A DNA stretch of 64,000 nt, taken from positions 2,790,001-2,854,000 of the forward strand of contig NZ_CP114599.1 of NCBI RefSeq assembly GCF_027286305.1, read 5' to 3'. Below the pieces are notes generated by a model that ran no database searches, was not told where the DNA came from, and worked only from the letters and a program-made list of their open reading frames with translations. Below are positions 1-8,241 of the stretch, piece by piece; position 1 is the first letter of the stretch; every line of letters starts with the position of its first letter. Made by a program: the position numbers and the translations under genes. Source of the DNA: Phenylobacterium sp. NIBR 498073. Its GTDB lineage: Bacteria; Pseudomonadota; Alphaproteobacteria; Caulobacterales; Caulobacteraceae.

Positions 1-648
1 GAGAGCTGGCCGATGGCCTGGGGCGACGTGCGCTTCCATGCCCGCTTCACCGCCTTCCGCCACCTGGCCTTCTTCCCGGAGCAGGCCGCCAACTGGGCCT
101 GGCTGGACCAACGCGTGCGCGCCCTGCCCGGCCAGCCGCGGATCCTCAACCTGTTCGGCTACACCGGCGTCGCCAGCCTGGTCTGCGCTGCGGCCGGCGC
201 CCACGTCACCCACGTCGACGCCTCCAAGAAGGCCATCGCCTGGGCGCGCGAGAACGCCGCCCTCTCGGGCCTGGACGACCGCCCGATCCGCTGGATCTGC
301 GAGGACGCCCGCCGCTACGTCCAGCGCGAGGTGCGCCGGGGCTCGCGCTATGACGGCATCATCCTCGACCCGCCGAAATACGGCCGCGGGCCGGACGGCG
401 AGGTCTGGCGTCTCTTTGAAAACTTGCCCGAGCTTTCGGCCCTATGCGCCGAACTTCTTGGAGAAAACGCGTCTTTCCTGCTGCTCAACGCCTATGCCGA
501 GCGGATCTCGGGCGCGGCCCTGTCGTCGCTGTGCGCCGCCAAGCTTTGCGGCCGCGCCGGGGCCATCGACTGGGGCGAGCTGACCCTGGTCGAGGACGCC
601 GGCGACCGCCAGATCGGCATGTCCTTCTACGGCCGGTGGTCGGCATGA
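1..648 (+). CDS. Class I SAM-dependent rRNA methyltransferase (RlmI-like), 5' end outside window
   Basis: The frame is open from the first base, so the N-terminal part, including any PUA domain, lies upstream of the window. The visible 215 or so residues are a Rossmann-fold methyltransferase. A glycine-rich SAM-binding motif (LFGYTGVAS) is followed by an acidic strand end (HVDASKKA), and the catalytic-type motif DPPKYGRG follows. The DPPKY form is typical of the RlmI/RlmK group, which makes 5-methylcytosine or related marks on 23S rRNA. The stop overlaps the next start (ATGA), so the two RNA methyltransferases are probably translationally coupled. The exact target base cannot be read from sequence. 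Confidence 0.85.
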   Translation, partial: ESWPMAWGDVRFHARFTAFRHLAFFPEQAANWAWLDQRVRALPGQPRILNLFGYTGVASLVCAAAGAHVTHVDASKKAIAWARENAALSGLDDRPIRWICEDARRYVQREVRRGSRYDGIILDPPKYGRGPDGEVWRLFENLPELSALCAELLGENASFLLLNAYAERISGAALSSLCAAKLCGRAGAIDWGELTLVEDAGDRQIGMSFYGRWSA

Positions 649-1430
649 GCCGCCTCGTCACCTCCCTGACCAACCCGACGGTGAAGTCGGTCCGCGGCCT
701 GCACCTGCGCAAGGAGCGCGAGCAGTCGGGCCTGTTCGTGGCCGAGGGCCTGAAGATCGTCACCGAGGCCGTCGAGCTCGGCCACGCCCCGCGCATCCTG
801 ATGTACGGCAAGGACGCCGAGGGCCATCCCCTGCTCAAGCGCGCCATCCAGGCGACGCTGGCCGCCCGCGGCGAGGTGATCGAGGTCACCCAGGACATCC
901 TCGCCAAGGTCTCGCGCCGCGACAACCCGCAGGCCGTGGTCGCCGTCTTCGCCCAGGTCTTCACGCCGCTGACCGCCCTCGATCCGTCGGCCGCCACCTG
1001 CTTCGTCGCCCTGCACCGGGTCCGCGATCCGGGCAACCTCGGGACTATCGTGCGAACCGCCGACGCCGCCGGTTGCGGCGCGGTGATCCTGGTCGGCGAC
1101 TGCTGCGACCCGTTCTCGGTCGAAGCGGTGCGCGCCACCATGGGCTCGATCTTCGCCGTCCCGATCGTCAAGGCGAGCGAGGCCGAGTTCGCGAGCTGGC
1201 GCGCGAGCTGGCCCGGCTCGGTGGTCGGCACCCTGCTCAGCGCCACCGTCGACCACCGCCAGGCGTCCTACGCCCAGCCCGCGATGATCCTGATGGGCAA
1301 CGAACAGCAGGGCCTGACGCCGGAGATGGCCGCGCTCTGCGACGTCAACGTCAAGATCCCGATGCGCGGCCGCGCCGACAGCCTCAACCTGTCAGTCGCC
1401 ACCGGCATCATGATCTACGCCGCGACCTAG
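645..1430 (+). CDS. TrmH/SpoU-family RNA methyltransferase
   Basis: This 261-residue protein belongs to the SPOUT class. An N-terminal substrate-binding region (about residues 1-95) precedes a trefoil-knot domain with the three SpoU motifs: RDPGNLGTIVRTADAAG, then LMGNEQQGL, then IPMRGRADSLNLSVA near the C-terminus. Such enzymes 2'-O-methylate rRNA or tRNA ribose. The start chosen is the ATG at 645, which overlaps the TGA of the upstream methyltransferase. The longer in-frame extension back to 444 lies inside the upstream gene and is not needed. Target (rRNA or tRNA) is unknown. Confidence 0.9.
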   Translation: MSRLVTSLTNPTVKSVRGLHLRKEREQSGLFVAEGLKIVTEAVELGHAPRILMYGKDAEGHPLLKRAIQATLAARGEVIEVTQDILAKVSRRDNPQAVVAVFAQVFTPLTALDPSAATCFVALHRVRDPGNLGTIVRTADAAGCGAVILVGDCCDPFSVEAVRATMGSIFAVPIVKASEAEFASWRASWPGSVVGTLLSATVDHRQASYAQPAMILMGNEQQGLTPEMAALCDVNVKIPMRGRADSLNLSVATGIMIYAAT

Positions 1431-1514
1431 CTCCGCACCGCCCAGGCGCTTGTTCGCCGCGGCTTCAATCCATAATTCACATCGCAACCAGGCCTTTTTG
1501 GGGACACTTGAGCG

Positions 1515-2540
1515 ATGACGCATGCCAAGGACCGCCTGGAAAGCCGCCGACGCGTCCACGACGCGCTCGCCGCGCGCCTGGCCTCCTTGAGTGACGATGA
1601 CCTGACGGCTCTGCTCGCAGGAACGACCGGCTGGCACGACCACGTCCTCGGCAACCAATCGGGGATCGTCGCCTTCGAGGGCGCGACGATGTTCGTCAAG
1701 AAGATCACGCTCAGCGACCTGGAGCGCGCGCCCGGCAATTTGAACTCGACGGCGAATCTGTTCGACCTTCCCACCTACTATCATTATGGCGTCGGGTCGG
1801 CAGGGTTCGGGGCCTGGCGTGAATTGCAAGCCTATGTCAGGGCAAGCGGATGGGTGCTCTCCGGTGAGTGCCCATACTTCCCTCTAGTCTATCACTGGCG
1901 AGTGACGCTGAGGGCGGAGCGTGCACCGCTCCCGGCTGCGAAGCAGGCGTGGCTAGATCAGGCGCCCGACCACTGGAACGGTTCGGACGCCGTCCGCCAA
2001 CGCATGGACGCCATTTCAGCGGCCACGACCTCGATCGTGCTCTTCTTGGAATATGTCCCGGAAATGCTGCACACGTGGCTTGAGGACAGGTTGTCCGGCC
2101 AACGTTTTGACGCCGGCCTGGAGCCGACGTTTCTCAGCTTCCACGATCAGTTACGCGCCGCCACCAGCTTCATGAACGACCGCGGCATGCTGCACTTCGA
2201 TCTGTACGCCCGCAACGTGCTGACCGATGGCGATCAGGTGTACGTCACCGATTTCGGCTTGGTTCTGTGCTCCGACTTCGAACTGTCCGCGTCCGAACGC
2301 GCGTTTCTTGAGGCTCATCGTTACTATGACCGCGCTTACCTGGACTGGGTTGTCGGCGAGTGGCTGGTTCCTCGCGCGGTCGGCCTGACCCCGGCGCTAG
2401 CCGAGCTCGCCGATAGGGCCGCGCCAGCCGCCAAGATTTTCGGCGACTTCTTCGAAGCCCTGTCGCAGACCAGCCGGCGCACGCCCTATCCCGGCGACGC
2501 GCTTGAAGCAGCGTTCATCAACTCAACCAAGACCGGCTGA
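1515..2540 (+). CDS. Protein-kinase-like (atypical kinase fold) protein of unknown target
   Basis: The 341-residue protein has a minimal set of kinase landmarks. A VKK pair near residue 59 is a candidate ATP-binding lysine, HFDLYARN at residues 227-234 matches the HxDxxxxN catalytic loop (D229), and TDFGL around D246 is the metal-binding DFG. The N-lobe has no obvious glycine-rich loop, so it may be an atypical kinase or phosphotransferase. It is a single gene between a methyltransferase and HrpB, on the opposite strand to hrpB. It contains TTG/TTC-rich stretches less GC-rich than its neighbours, compatible with accessory origin. No recognisable named family. Confidence 0.75.
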   Translation: MTHAKDRLESRRRVHDALAARLASLSDDDLTALLAGTTGWHDHVLGNQSGIVAFEGATMFVKKITLSDLERAPGNLNSTANLFDLPTYYHYGVGSAGFGAWRELQAYVRASGWVLSGECPYFPLVYHWRVTLRAERAPLPAAKQAWLDQAPDHWNGSDAVRQRMDAISAATTSIVLFLEYVPEMLHTWLEDRLSGQRFDAGLEPTFLSFHDQLRAATSFMNDRGMLHFDLYARNVLTDGDQVYVTDFGLVLCSDFELSASERAFLEAHRYYDRAYLDWVVGEWLVPRAVGLTPALAELADRAAPAAKIFGDFFEALSQTSRRTPYPGDALEAAFINSTKTG

Positions 2541-2559
2541 CACCGAGACGGACGGCGGC

Positions 2560-4995
2560 CTACGTCCCCCGCGGCTTGGCGCGCGCGGTCGGCGCGGCGG
2601 TGGCCGGGTCCTCGGGCCAGACGTGCTTGGGATAGCGCCCGCGCATGTCCGAGCGGACGTCCTTCCACGAGCCGCGCCAGAAACCCGGCAGGTCCTTGGT
2701 CGTCTGGATCGGCCGATGCGCCGGCGACAGCAGCGACAGGGTCAGCGGCGCGCCGCCGACGCTCGGATGCTCGGCCAGGCCGAACACCTCCTGCACCCGC
2801 ACGTCGACCCGCGGCCCGCCCTCGGCGGCGTAGTCGATGGAGAAGCTGTTGCCGGTCGGCGCCGTCCAGCGCGCGGGCGCCGAGGCTTCCAGCCTGCGCT
2901 GCTGCTCCCACGGAACCAGCGCCCGCACCGCCCGGTCCAGCACGTCCGGCTTCAGCGCCCCCAGCGAGCGCACCCCCGCCAGCAGCGGCGTTAGCCAGTC
3001 GTCGAGCCGCTCCAGCAGCGCGCCGTCGCTGAGGTCGGGCCAATCCTGGCCCTGGGCGCGCAGGAACCCGGCCCGTTCGCGGAACGAGCGCGCCGCCTCG
3101 CCCCAGGGCAGCTTGCCCAGGCCCTCGGCCCGCACGCGGCCCGCCAGCGCCGCGGCGATCAGCGCCGGATCGGGGTTCTCGTCGATCTCTTCGCGCACGG
3201 TCAGCTTGCCCAGCCGCGTCAGCCGCTTGGCCCGCAGCCGCCCGCCGCCGCTCTCATCGAGCCGATACTCGGTCTCCATCTGGTCCCTGAACGCGGCGAT
3301 CAGCTCGCCCTCGTCGACCGGCGCGGCCAGCAGGATGCGGTCGCGCCGCTCGCCGCCGCCCATCTCGGCGATGGCCAGCCACTTCGCGCGCGCCAGAGCG
3401 TCGGTCGGCTCCACGAACGCGCCGCGGCCGCTGACCAGCTGGAACTCGCCGCTGCCGCCCCGCGCCTTGGCCACCCGCTCCGGATAGGCGAACGCCAGCA
3501 GCAGCCCGTCGTCCAGCGGCTCGCGCCTGCCCGGCTTTCCCGCCAGCCGGGCCCAACGCTCGGCCAGGGCCCTGGCGTCGCGCGCCCGCGGCGAGCGGTC
3601 CCGCGCGAGGCCCTCCAGCCGATGGCGCAGGTCGGCGTCGCGCCCGCCCAGGCCCCGCTCGGTGACTAGGGCGGCGATCTGCGCGGCCCGCTCGGCCTGC
3701 CCGCTCTCGCCGGCCTTCAGCACCATGTGCGCCAGCCGCGGGGCCAGCGGAAACTCGCTCAGCGCCTCGCCGTGCGCGGTCAGAACCCCGTCCTCGCCCA
3801 GCGCCTCCAGCCGCCGCAGCAGCATCCGCGCCTCGTTGAAGGCCGCGGCCGGGGGCGGATCAAGGAACGCCAGCTCGGCTGGATCGCGCGCGCCCCAGCG
3901 CGCCAGGTCCAGCGCCAGCCCCGACAGGTCGGCGTCGAGAATCTCCGGATCGGCGAAGGCCGGCAGCGCCCGGGTCTCGGCCTCGTCCCACAGCCGGTAG
4001 GCGACGCCCGGCTCGGTGCGCCCGGCCCGGCCGCGCCTCTGGTCGGCCGCCGCGCGGCTGACCCGCACGGTCGCCAACCGGGTAAGCCCGCTGGCCGGAT
4101 CGAAGCGCGGCACACGGGCCAGGCCTGCGTCGATCACGACCCGCACGCCCTCGATGGTCAGGCTGGTCTCGGCGATCGAGGTCGCCAGCACCACCTTGCG
4201 CACGCCCGCCGGGGCCGGGCTGATCGCCGCGTCCTGCTGGGCCGGATCCAGCGCGCCGTACAACGGCGCGATCCGCACGTCGGGCCGCCGCACGCGCTCG
4301 GCCAGCCGTTCGGCGGTCCGCAGGATCTCGCCCTGCCCGGGCAGGAACACCAGGATGCTGCCGCTTTCCTCGGCCAGCGCCCGCTCCACGGCGCGGACCA
4401 CCCGGTCCTCGAGCCGCAGCCGCTCGTCCCGGCCAAGGTAGCGAGTATCCACAGGAAAGCTGCGCCCCTGGCTCTCGATCACCGGCGCCTGATCGAGCAG
4501 CCGCCCGACCGCCGCCCCGTCCAGCGTCGCCGACATCACCAGGATGCGCAGGTCCTCGCGCAGCACCCCTTGCGCGTCCCGCGCCAGGGCCAGGCCGAGA
4601 TCGGCGTCCAGGCTGCGCTCGTGAAATTCGTCGAAGATCACCGCGCTGACGCCCTCCAGGCTCGGATCGGCGAGGATCATGCGGCTGAACACGCCCTCGG
4701 TGACCACCTCGATGCGCGTGCGAGCCGACACCTTCGACTGCATCCGAACGCGGTAACCGACTGTTTCGCCGACCTTTTCACCCAAGGTCTTGGCCATGCG
4801 CTCGGCCGCAGCGCGCGCCGCCAGTCGCCGCGGCTCCAGCATCACGATCTTACCGCGCTCCAGCCACGCGGCGTCCAGCAGCCGCAGGGGGACCAGCGTC
4901 GTCTTGCCCGCGCCGGGCGGCGCCACCAGCACCGCCGACGTCCGCTCGTCCAGAGCCGCCAGCAGGGCGGGCAAAATTTCCTCTACCGGAAGCAT
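2560..4995 (-). CDS. hrpB: ATP-dependent RNA helicase HrpB
   Basis: An 811-residue DExH-box helicase of the HrpB type. The order is Walker A (APPGAGKTT, near residue 25), FDEFHERS (the DEAH-like box), SAT, TSIAETSLTI and QRRGRAGR. The HA2 region and the HrpB C-terminal domain follow. The start chosen is the ATG at 4995 (MLPVEEIL), which matches the usual HrpB N-terminus; an upstream in-frame ATG at 5067 would add 24 poorly conserved-looking residues. HrpB is non-essential in most bacteria and its RNA substrate is not well defined. It is divergent from the APC permease at 5171. Confidence 0.95.
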   Translation of the reverse strand: MLPVEEILPALLAALDERTSAVLVAPPGAGKTTLVPLRLLDAAWLERGKIVMLEPRRLAARAAAERMAKTLGEKVGETVGYRVRMQSKVSARTRIEVVTEGVFSRMILADPSLEGVSAVIFDEFHERSLDADLGLALARDAQGVLREDLRILVMSATLDGAAVGRLLDQAPVIESQGRSFPVDTRYLGRDERLRLEDRVVRAVERALAEESGSILVFLPGQGEILRTAERLAERVRRPDVRIAPLYGALDPAQQDAAISPAPAGVRKVVLATSIAETSLTIEGVRVVIDAGLARVPRFDPASGLTRLATVRVSRAAADQRRGRAGRTEPGVAYRLWDEAETRALPAFADPEILDADLSGLALDLARWGARDPAELAFLDPPPAAAFNEARMLLRRLEALGEDGVLTAHGEALSEFPLAPRLAHMVLKAGESGQAERAAQIAALVTERGLGGRDADLRHRLEGLARDRSPRARDARALAERWARLAGKPGRREPLDDGLLLAFAYPERVAKARGGSGEFQLVSGRGAFVEPTDALARAKWLAIAEMGGGERRDRILLAAPVDEGELIAAFRDQMETEYRLDESGGGRLRAKRLTRLGKLTVREEIDENPDPALIAAALAGRVRAEGLGKLPWGEAARSFRERAGFLRAQGQDWPDLSDGALLERLDDWLTPLLAGVRSLGALKPDVLDRAVRALVPWEQQRRLEASAPARWTAPTGNSFSIDYAAEGGPRVDVRVQEVFGLAEHPSVGGAPLTLSLLSPAHRPIQTTKDLPGFWRGSWKDVRSDMRGRYPKHVWPEDPATAAPTARAKPRGT

Positions 4996-5099
4996 GCGGT
5001 GGTCTAGCCGCGCCTGCCCTCCAGGCCAAGACGGACGCTCATCCTTCGGGCGCCCGCTTTCGCGCAAACGCCAGCGACGGCTTGGCGCTTGACCGCAAG

Positions 5100-5120
5100 G
5101 TTACGAAGAGGCCACGTAAC
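5100..5120. promoter_or_regulatory. Inverted repeat between hrpB and the APC permease
   Basis: GTTACG (5100-5105) and CGTAAC (5115-5120) form a perfect 6-bp inverted repeat with a 9-nt spacer, about 50 nt upstream of the permease start. It could be an operator for the divergent pair. There is no further support. Confidence 0.25.
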
Positions 5121-5170
5121 GGCCAATCAGACCGCGCGGCGGGGGCCGCACGGGTTTTCCTGGAGGAAAT

Positions 5171-6718
5171 ATGTGGCGAGTTAAATCGCTCGACGCGATT
5201 CTCGCGACCGCAGAGAAAAAGTCTCTGCACCGGTCGCTGGGCGCGTTTCAGCTTACCATGCTTGGCATCGGGGCCATCATCGGCACGGGGATCTTCGTTC
5301 TGACCGCCGAGGCGGCGCAGAAGGCTGGGCCCGGCATGATCGCCAGCTTCATCATCGCTGGCTTCGTCTGCGCGGTCGCCGCGCTCTGCTACGCCGAAAT
5401 GTCGTCGATGGTCCCGGTTTCCGGGTCCGCCTACACCTACAGCTACGCCGTGATGGGCGAACTGCTGGCCTGGATGGTCGGCTGGGCGCTGATCCTCGAA
5501 TACGCCGTCGCCGCGGGCGCGGTCTCGGTCGGCTGGTCCGGCTACGTGGTCGGCCTGATCGAGCACGCCCTGCACATCGATATCCCGAACGCGCTGGTGC
5601 TCGGGCCGATGGACGGCGGCATCGTCAACCTGCCGGCCGCCCTGATCGCCCTGGCGGTCACCGGCCTGCTGGTCATCGGCACCAAGGAATCGGCCACCGT
5701 CAACGCCATCCTGGTGGCGGTGAAGGTCTCGGCCCTGACCCTGTTCGTCTTCCTGGCCGTGCCGGTGATGAACATGGAGAACTTCCATCCCTTCGCCCCG
5801 CTCGGCATGGCCGGGATCTCGGCGGCCGCGGCCTCGATTTTCTTCGCCTATGTCGGCTTCGACGCGGTTTCGACCGCCGCCGAAGAGACCAAGAACCCGC
5901 AGCGCAACATGCCGATCGGCCTGATCGGCTCGCTCGGCATCTGCACCATCTTCTACATCCTGGTCGCCTCGGGCGTGATCGGCACCGTCGGCGCCCAGCC
6001 GCTGACCGACGCCAACGGCGCGGGCCTGCGTCCCGGCAGCCCCGAGCTCACCGCCGCCTGTAAGGCCGCCGGCGACGCTGCGGTGGTCTGCTCGAAGGAA
6101 GCCCTGGCCTGGACCCTGCGCTCCATCGGCTGGCCGCAGGTCGGCAACCTGATCGGCCTCGCCGCCGGCCTGGCCCTGCCCTCGGTCATCCTGATGATGA
6201 TGTTCGGCCAGACCCGGATCTTCTTCGTGATGAGCCGCGACGGCCTGCTTCCGGCGGTGCTGTCCAAGGTCCACCCGAAGTACCACACCCCGCACGTGAT
6301 CACCGTGATCACCGGCGTGTTCGTGTCGCTGTTCGCCGCCTTCTTCCCGGTCGGCGTGCTGGCCGACATCTCGAACTCCGGCACACTGTTCGCCTTCGCG
6401 ATGGTGGCCATCGCGGTGCTCGTGCTGCGCCGGACCGACCCGCACCGCAAGCGCCCGTTCCGCGCGCCAGCGATCATGATCGTCGCGCCGCTGGCTGCGG
6501 TCGGCTGCGTCTATCTGTTCTTCAGCCTGTCGACCGAAACCAAGCTGCTGTTCCTCGGCTGGGCGCTGGTCGGCCTGGTGGTCTACTACCTCTACGGCTA
6601 CCGCAAGAGCCACGTCGGCCGGGGCATCGTCGAAGTCCCCGAATTGTCGCCCGACGCGCCTCCTGGTCCCGTCGCGCCGATGCCCGGCGCGCCGGCGCCT
6701 GGCGATCGCCAGCACTAA
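5171..6718 (+). CDS. APC-family amino acid permease
   Basis: A 515-residue integral membrane transporter. The N-terminal GIGAIIGTGIFVLT motif is the substrate-binding TM1 signature of the amino acid-polyamine-organocation family. About 12 hydrophobic segments follow, with the FFAYVGFDAVSTAAEETKNP signature around residues 215-235. A polar loop of about 45 residues (QPLTDANG to CSKEAL, near residue 275-315) with two cysteines lies between later helices, as in CAT-like permeases. The C-terminal 30 residues are Pro/Ala-rich. A GGAGGA ribosome-binding site sits just upstream, and a strong terminator follows directly. Substrate not determinable; a cationic or small neutral amino acid is likely. 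Confidence 0.92.
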   Translation: MWRVKSLDAILATAEKKSLHRSLGAFQLTMLGIGAIIGTGIFVLTAEAAQKAGPGMIASFIIAGFVCAVAALCYAEMSSMVPVSGSAYTYSYAVMGELLAWMVGWALILEYAVAAGAVSVGWSGYVVGLIEHALHIDIPNALVLGPMDGGIVNLPAALIALAVTGLLVIGTKESATVNAILVAVKVSALTLFVFLAVPVMNMENFHPFAPLGMAGISAAAASIFFAYVGFDAVSTAAEETKNPQRNMPIGLIGSLGICTIFYILVASGVIGTVGAQPLTDANGAGLRPGSPELTAACKAAGDAAVVCSKEALAWTLRSIGWPQVGNLIGLAAGLALPSVILMMMFGQTRIFFVMSRDGLLPAVLSKVHPKYHTPHVITVITGVFVSLFAAFFPVGVLADISNSGTLFAFAMVAIAVLVLRRTDPHRKRPFRAPAIMIVAPLAAVGCVYLFFSLSTETKLLFLGWALVGLVVYYLYGYRKSHVGRGIVEVPELSPDAPPGPVAPMPGAPAPGDRQH

Positions 6719-6726
6719 GTTGGAGA

Positions 6727-6754
6727 GGCCCGGGTTCGTCCCGGGCCTTTTCTT
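6727..6754 (+). terminator. Rho-independent terminator after the APC permease
   Basis: GGCCCGGG (6727-6734) pairs perfectly with CCCGGGCC (6740-6747) around a 5-nt loop, followed by TTTTCTT. It begins 9 nt after the permease stop codon. Confidence 0.9.
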
Positions 6755-6782
6755 ATGGCGCGACAGGCCCGATGTTAGGGCC

Positions 6783-7451
6783 ATGAACGCCGAACCCGCC
6801 ATCCGCGCCCTGATCGCGCCGGTCACCCCGCTGCAGCAGAACTGCACCATCGTCTGGTGCGCTAAGACGCTGAAGGCCGCCATCATCGATCCGGGCGGCG
6901 AGGTTCCGCGCCTGCTCGAAGCCCTGAAGGCCAATGGCCTGACGCTCGAGAAGATCTGGATCACCCACGGCCACCTGGACCATGCCGGCGGAACCGCCGC
7001 CCTGCAGGCCGCCACCGGCGCCGTGGTCGAGGGTCCGCACCCCGACGACGCCTTCTGGATCGACGAGATCACCGCCTCGGGCGCCAAGTGGGGCATGCCG
7101 GACGCCCGCTCCTTCACCCCCGACCGCTGGCTGGCGGACGGCGACACGGTGTCGCTGGGGGAGACGCAGTTCGAGGTCTTCCACTGCCCGGGGCACACCC
7201 CCGGCCATGTGGTGTTCTTCCACCGCCAGGCCCGCTTCGCTCAGGTCGGCGACGTGCTGTTCCAGGGCTCGGTCGGCCGCACCGACTTCCCGCGCGGCAA
7301 CCATCAGCAACTGATCGACTCGATCACCGGCAAGCTCTGGCCGCTGGGCGACGACGTCGCCTTCGTGCCCGGCCACGGCCCGATGTCGACCTTCGGCCAG
7401 GAACGCCGCACCAACCCCTTCGTCGCCGACGAGGTGCTGGCCGGCGCCTAA
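6783..7451 (+). CDS. Metallo-beta-lactamase-fold hydrolase, glyoxalase II-like
   Basis: A 222-residue MBL-fold enzyme. THGHLDHAGG (HxHxDH) gives the binuclear metal ligands, and further ligands lie in CPGHTPGHV, GDVLFQGSVGRTDF and the C-terminal FVPGHGPMS. This arrangement fits the glyoxalase II-like group that hydrolyses thioesters such as S-lactoylglutathione. The start is the ATG at 6783; an upstream in-frame ATG at 6720 lies in the terminator of the previous gene and is rejected. It appears monocistronic. The substrate is inferred from family only. Confidence 0.9.
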   Translation: MNAEPAIRALIAPVTPLQQNCTIVWCAKTLKAAIIDPGGEVPRLLEALKANGLTLEKIWITHGHLDHAGGTAALQAATGAVVEGPHPDDAFWIDEITASGAKWGMPDARSFTPDRWLADGDTVSLGETQFEVFHCPGHTPGHVVFFHRQARFAQVGDVLFQGSVGRTDFPRGNHQQLIDSITGKLWPLGDDVAFVPGHGPMSTFGQERRTNPFVADEVLAGA

Positions 7452-7494
7452 TGCTTTCAGTCATGAAATCTGCGCGTTACGCGGGCGCGTGAAG

Positions 7495-8241
7495 ATGGCC
7501 CGGATGGAGACACGTACCGAACAGTCCGGGCCCGCCGGCGCCCGCATTCTGATGGTCGACGACGATCCGGGCATCCGCGACGTCGTGTCCGACTTCCTGG
7601 GCAAGCACGGCTACCAGGTCGAAACCGCCGGCGACGCGCGCGAAATGGAGCAGGCGCTGGATCGCGGCTCGGTCGACCTGATCGTGCTCGACGTGATGCT
7701 GCCGGGCGAGGACGGCCTGGCCATCTGCCGCCGCCTCGCGGTCGGCGAAGGCCCGCCGATCATCATGCTCTCGGCCATGGGCGAGGACACCGACCGCATC
7801 GTCGGACTGGAGCTCGGCGCCGACGACTACCTCTCCAAGCCCTGCAACCCGCGCGAACTGCTGGCCCGCGTCCGCGCCGTGCTGCGCCGCGCCGAACAGC
7901 GCGGCCAGGCCGCCAGCGCCAGCGCCGGCTGCGAGTTCGCCGGCTGGCGCTTCGACCTCGTCCGCCGCGAACTGCGCTCGCCGCAGGGCGTCGTCGTCAA
8001 CCTGTCGTCCGGCGAGTTCTCGCTGCTGCGCACCTTCGTCGAGCGGCCGCAGCGGGTGCTGACCCGCGACCAGCTGCTGGAGTTCGCCCGCGGGCCCGAT
8101 TCCGACGCCTTCGACCGCGCCATCGACGTCCAGATCAGCCGTCTGCGCCGCAAGCTGGACGACGGCGGCGGCGGCCAGGACCTGATCCGCACGATCCGCA
8201 ACGAAGGCTACATGTTCACCGCCAAGGTGAAGCGCCTGTGA
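7495..8241 (+). CDS. OmpR-family response regulator
   Basis: About 248 residues. The receiver domain has VDDDPG (acidic pocket), a phosphoacceptor Asp near residue 66 (VLDVMLPGEDG) and a conserved Lys in LSKPCNPREL. The C-terminal winged helix ends with the VQISRLRRKLDD recognition region. GTG 7489, ATG 7495 and ATG 7504 are all possible starts, and no strong Shine-Dalgarno decides between them. The stop overlaps the start of the histidine kinase (GTGA), so the two are translationally coupled and form one two-component system. The signal is unknown. Confidence 0.92.
   Translation: MARMETRTEQSGPAGARILMVDDDPGIRDVVSDFLGKHGYQVETAGDAREMEQALDRGSVDLIVLDVMLPGEDGLAICRRLAVGEGPPIIMLSAMGEDTDRIVGLELGADDYLSKPCNPRELLARVRAVLRRAEQRGQAASASAGCEFAGWRFDLVRRELRSPQGVVVNLSSGEFSLLRTFVERPQRVLTRDQLLEFARGPDSDAFDRAIDVQISRLRRKLDDGGGGQDLIRTIRNEGYMFTAKVKRL

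Noticed and set aside
444-644. Extended N-terminus for the TrmH-type methyltransferase
   Set aside because: It would lie fully inside the upstream methyltransferase gene in another frame; ATG 645 overlapping the stop is the normal coupled start.
5039-7198. A 719-codon minus-strand frame opposite the permease
   Set aside because: The translation is Asp/His/Arg-rich repeats with no motif, whereas the plus strand has a clear APC permease and MBL enzyme.
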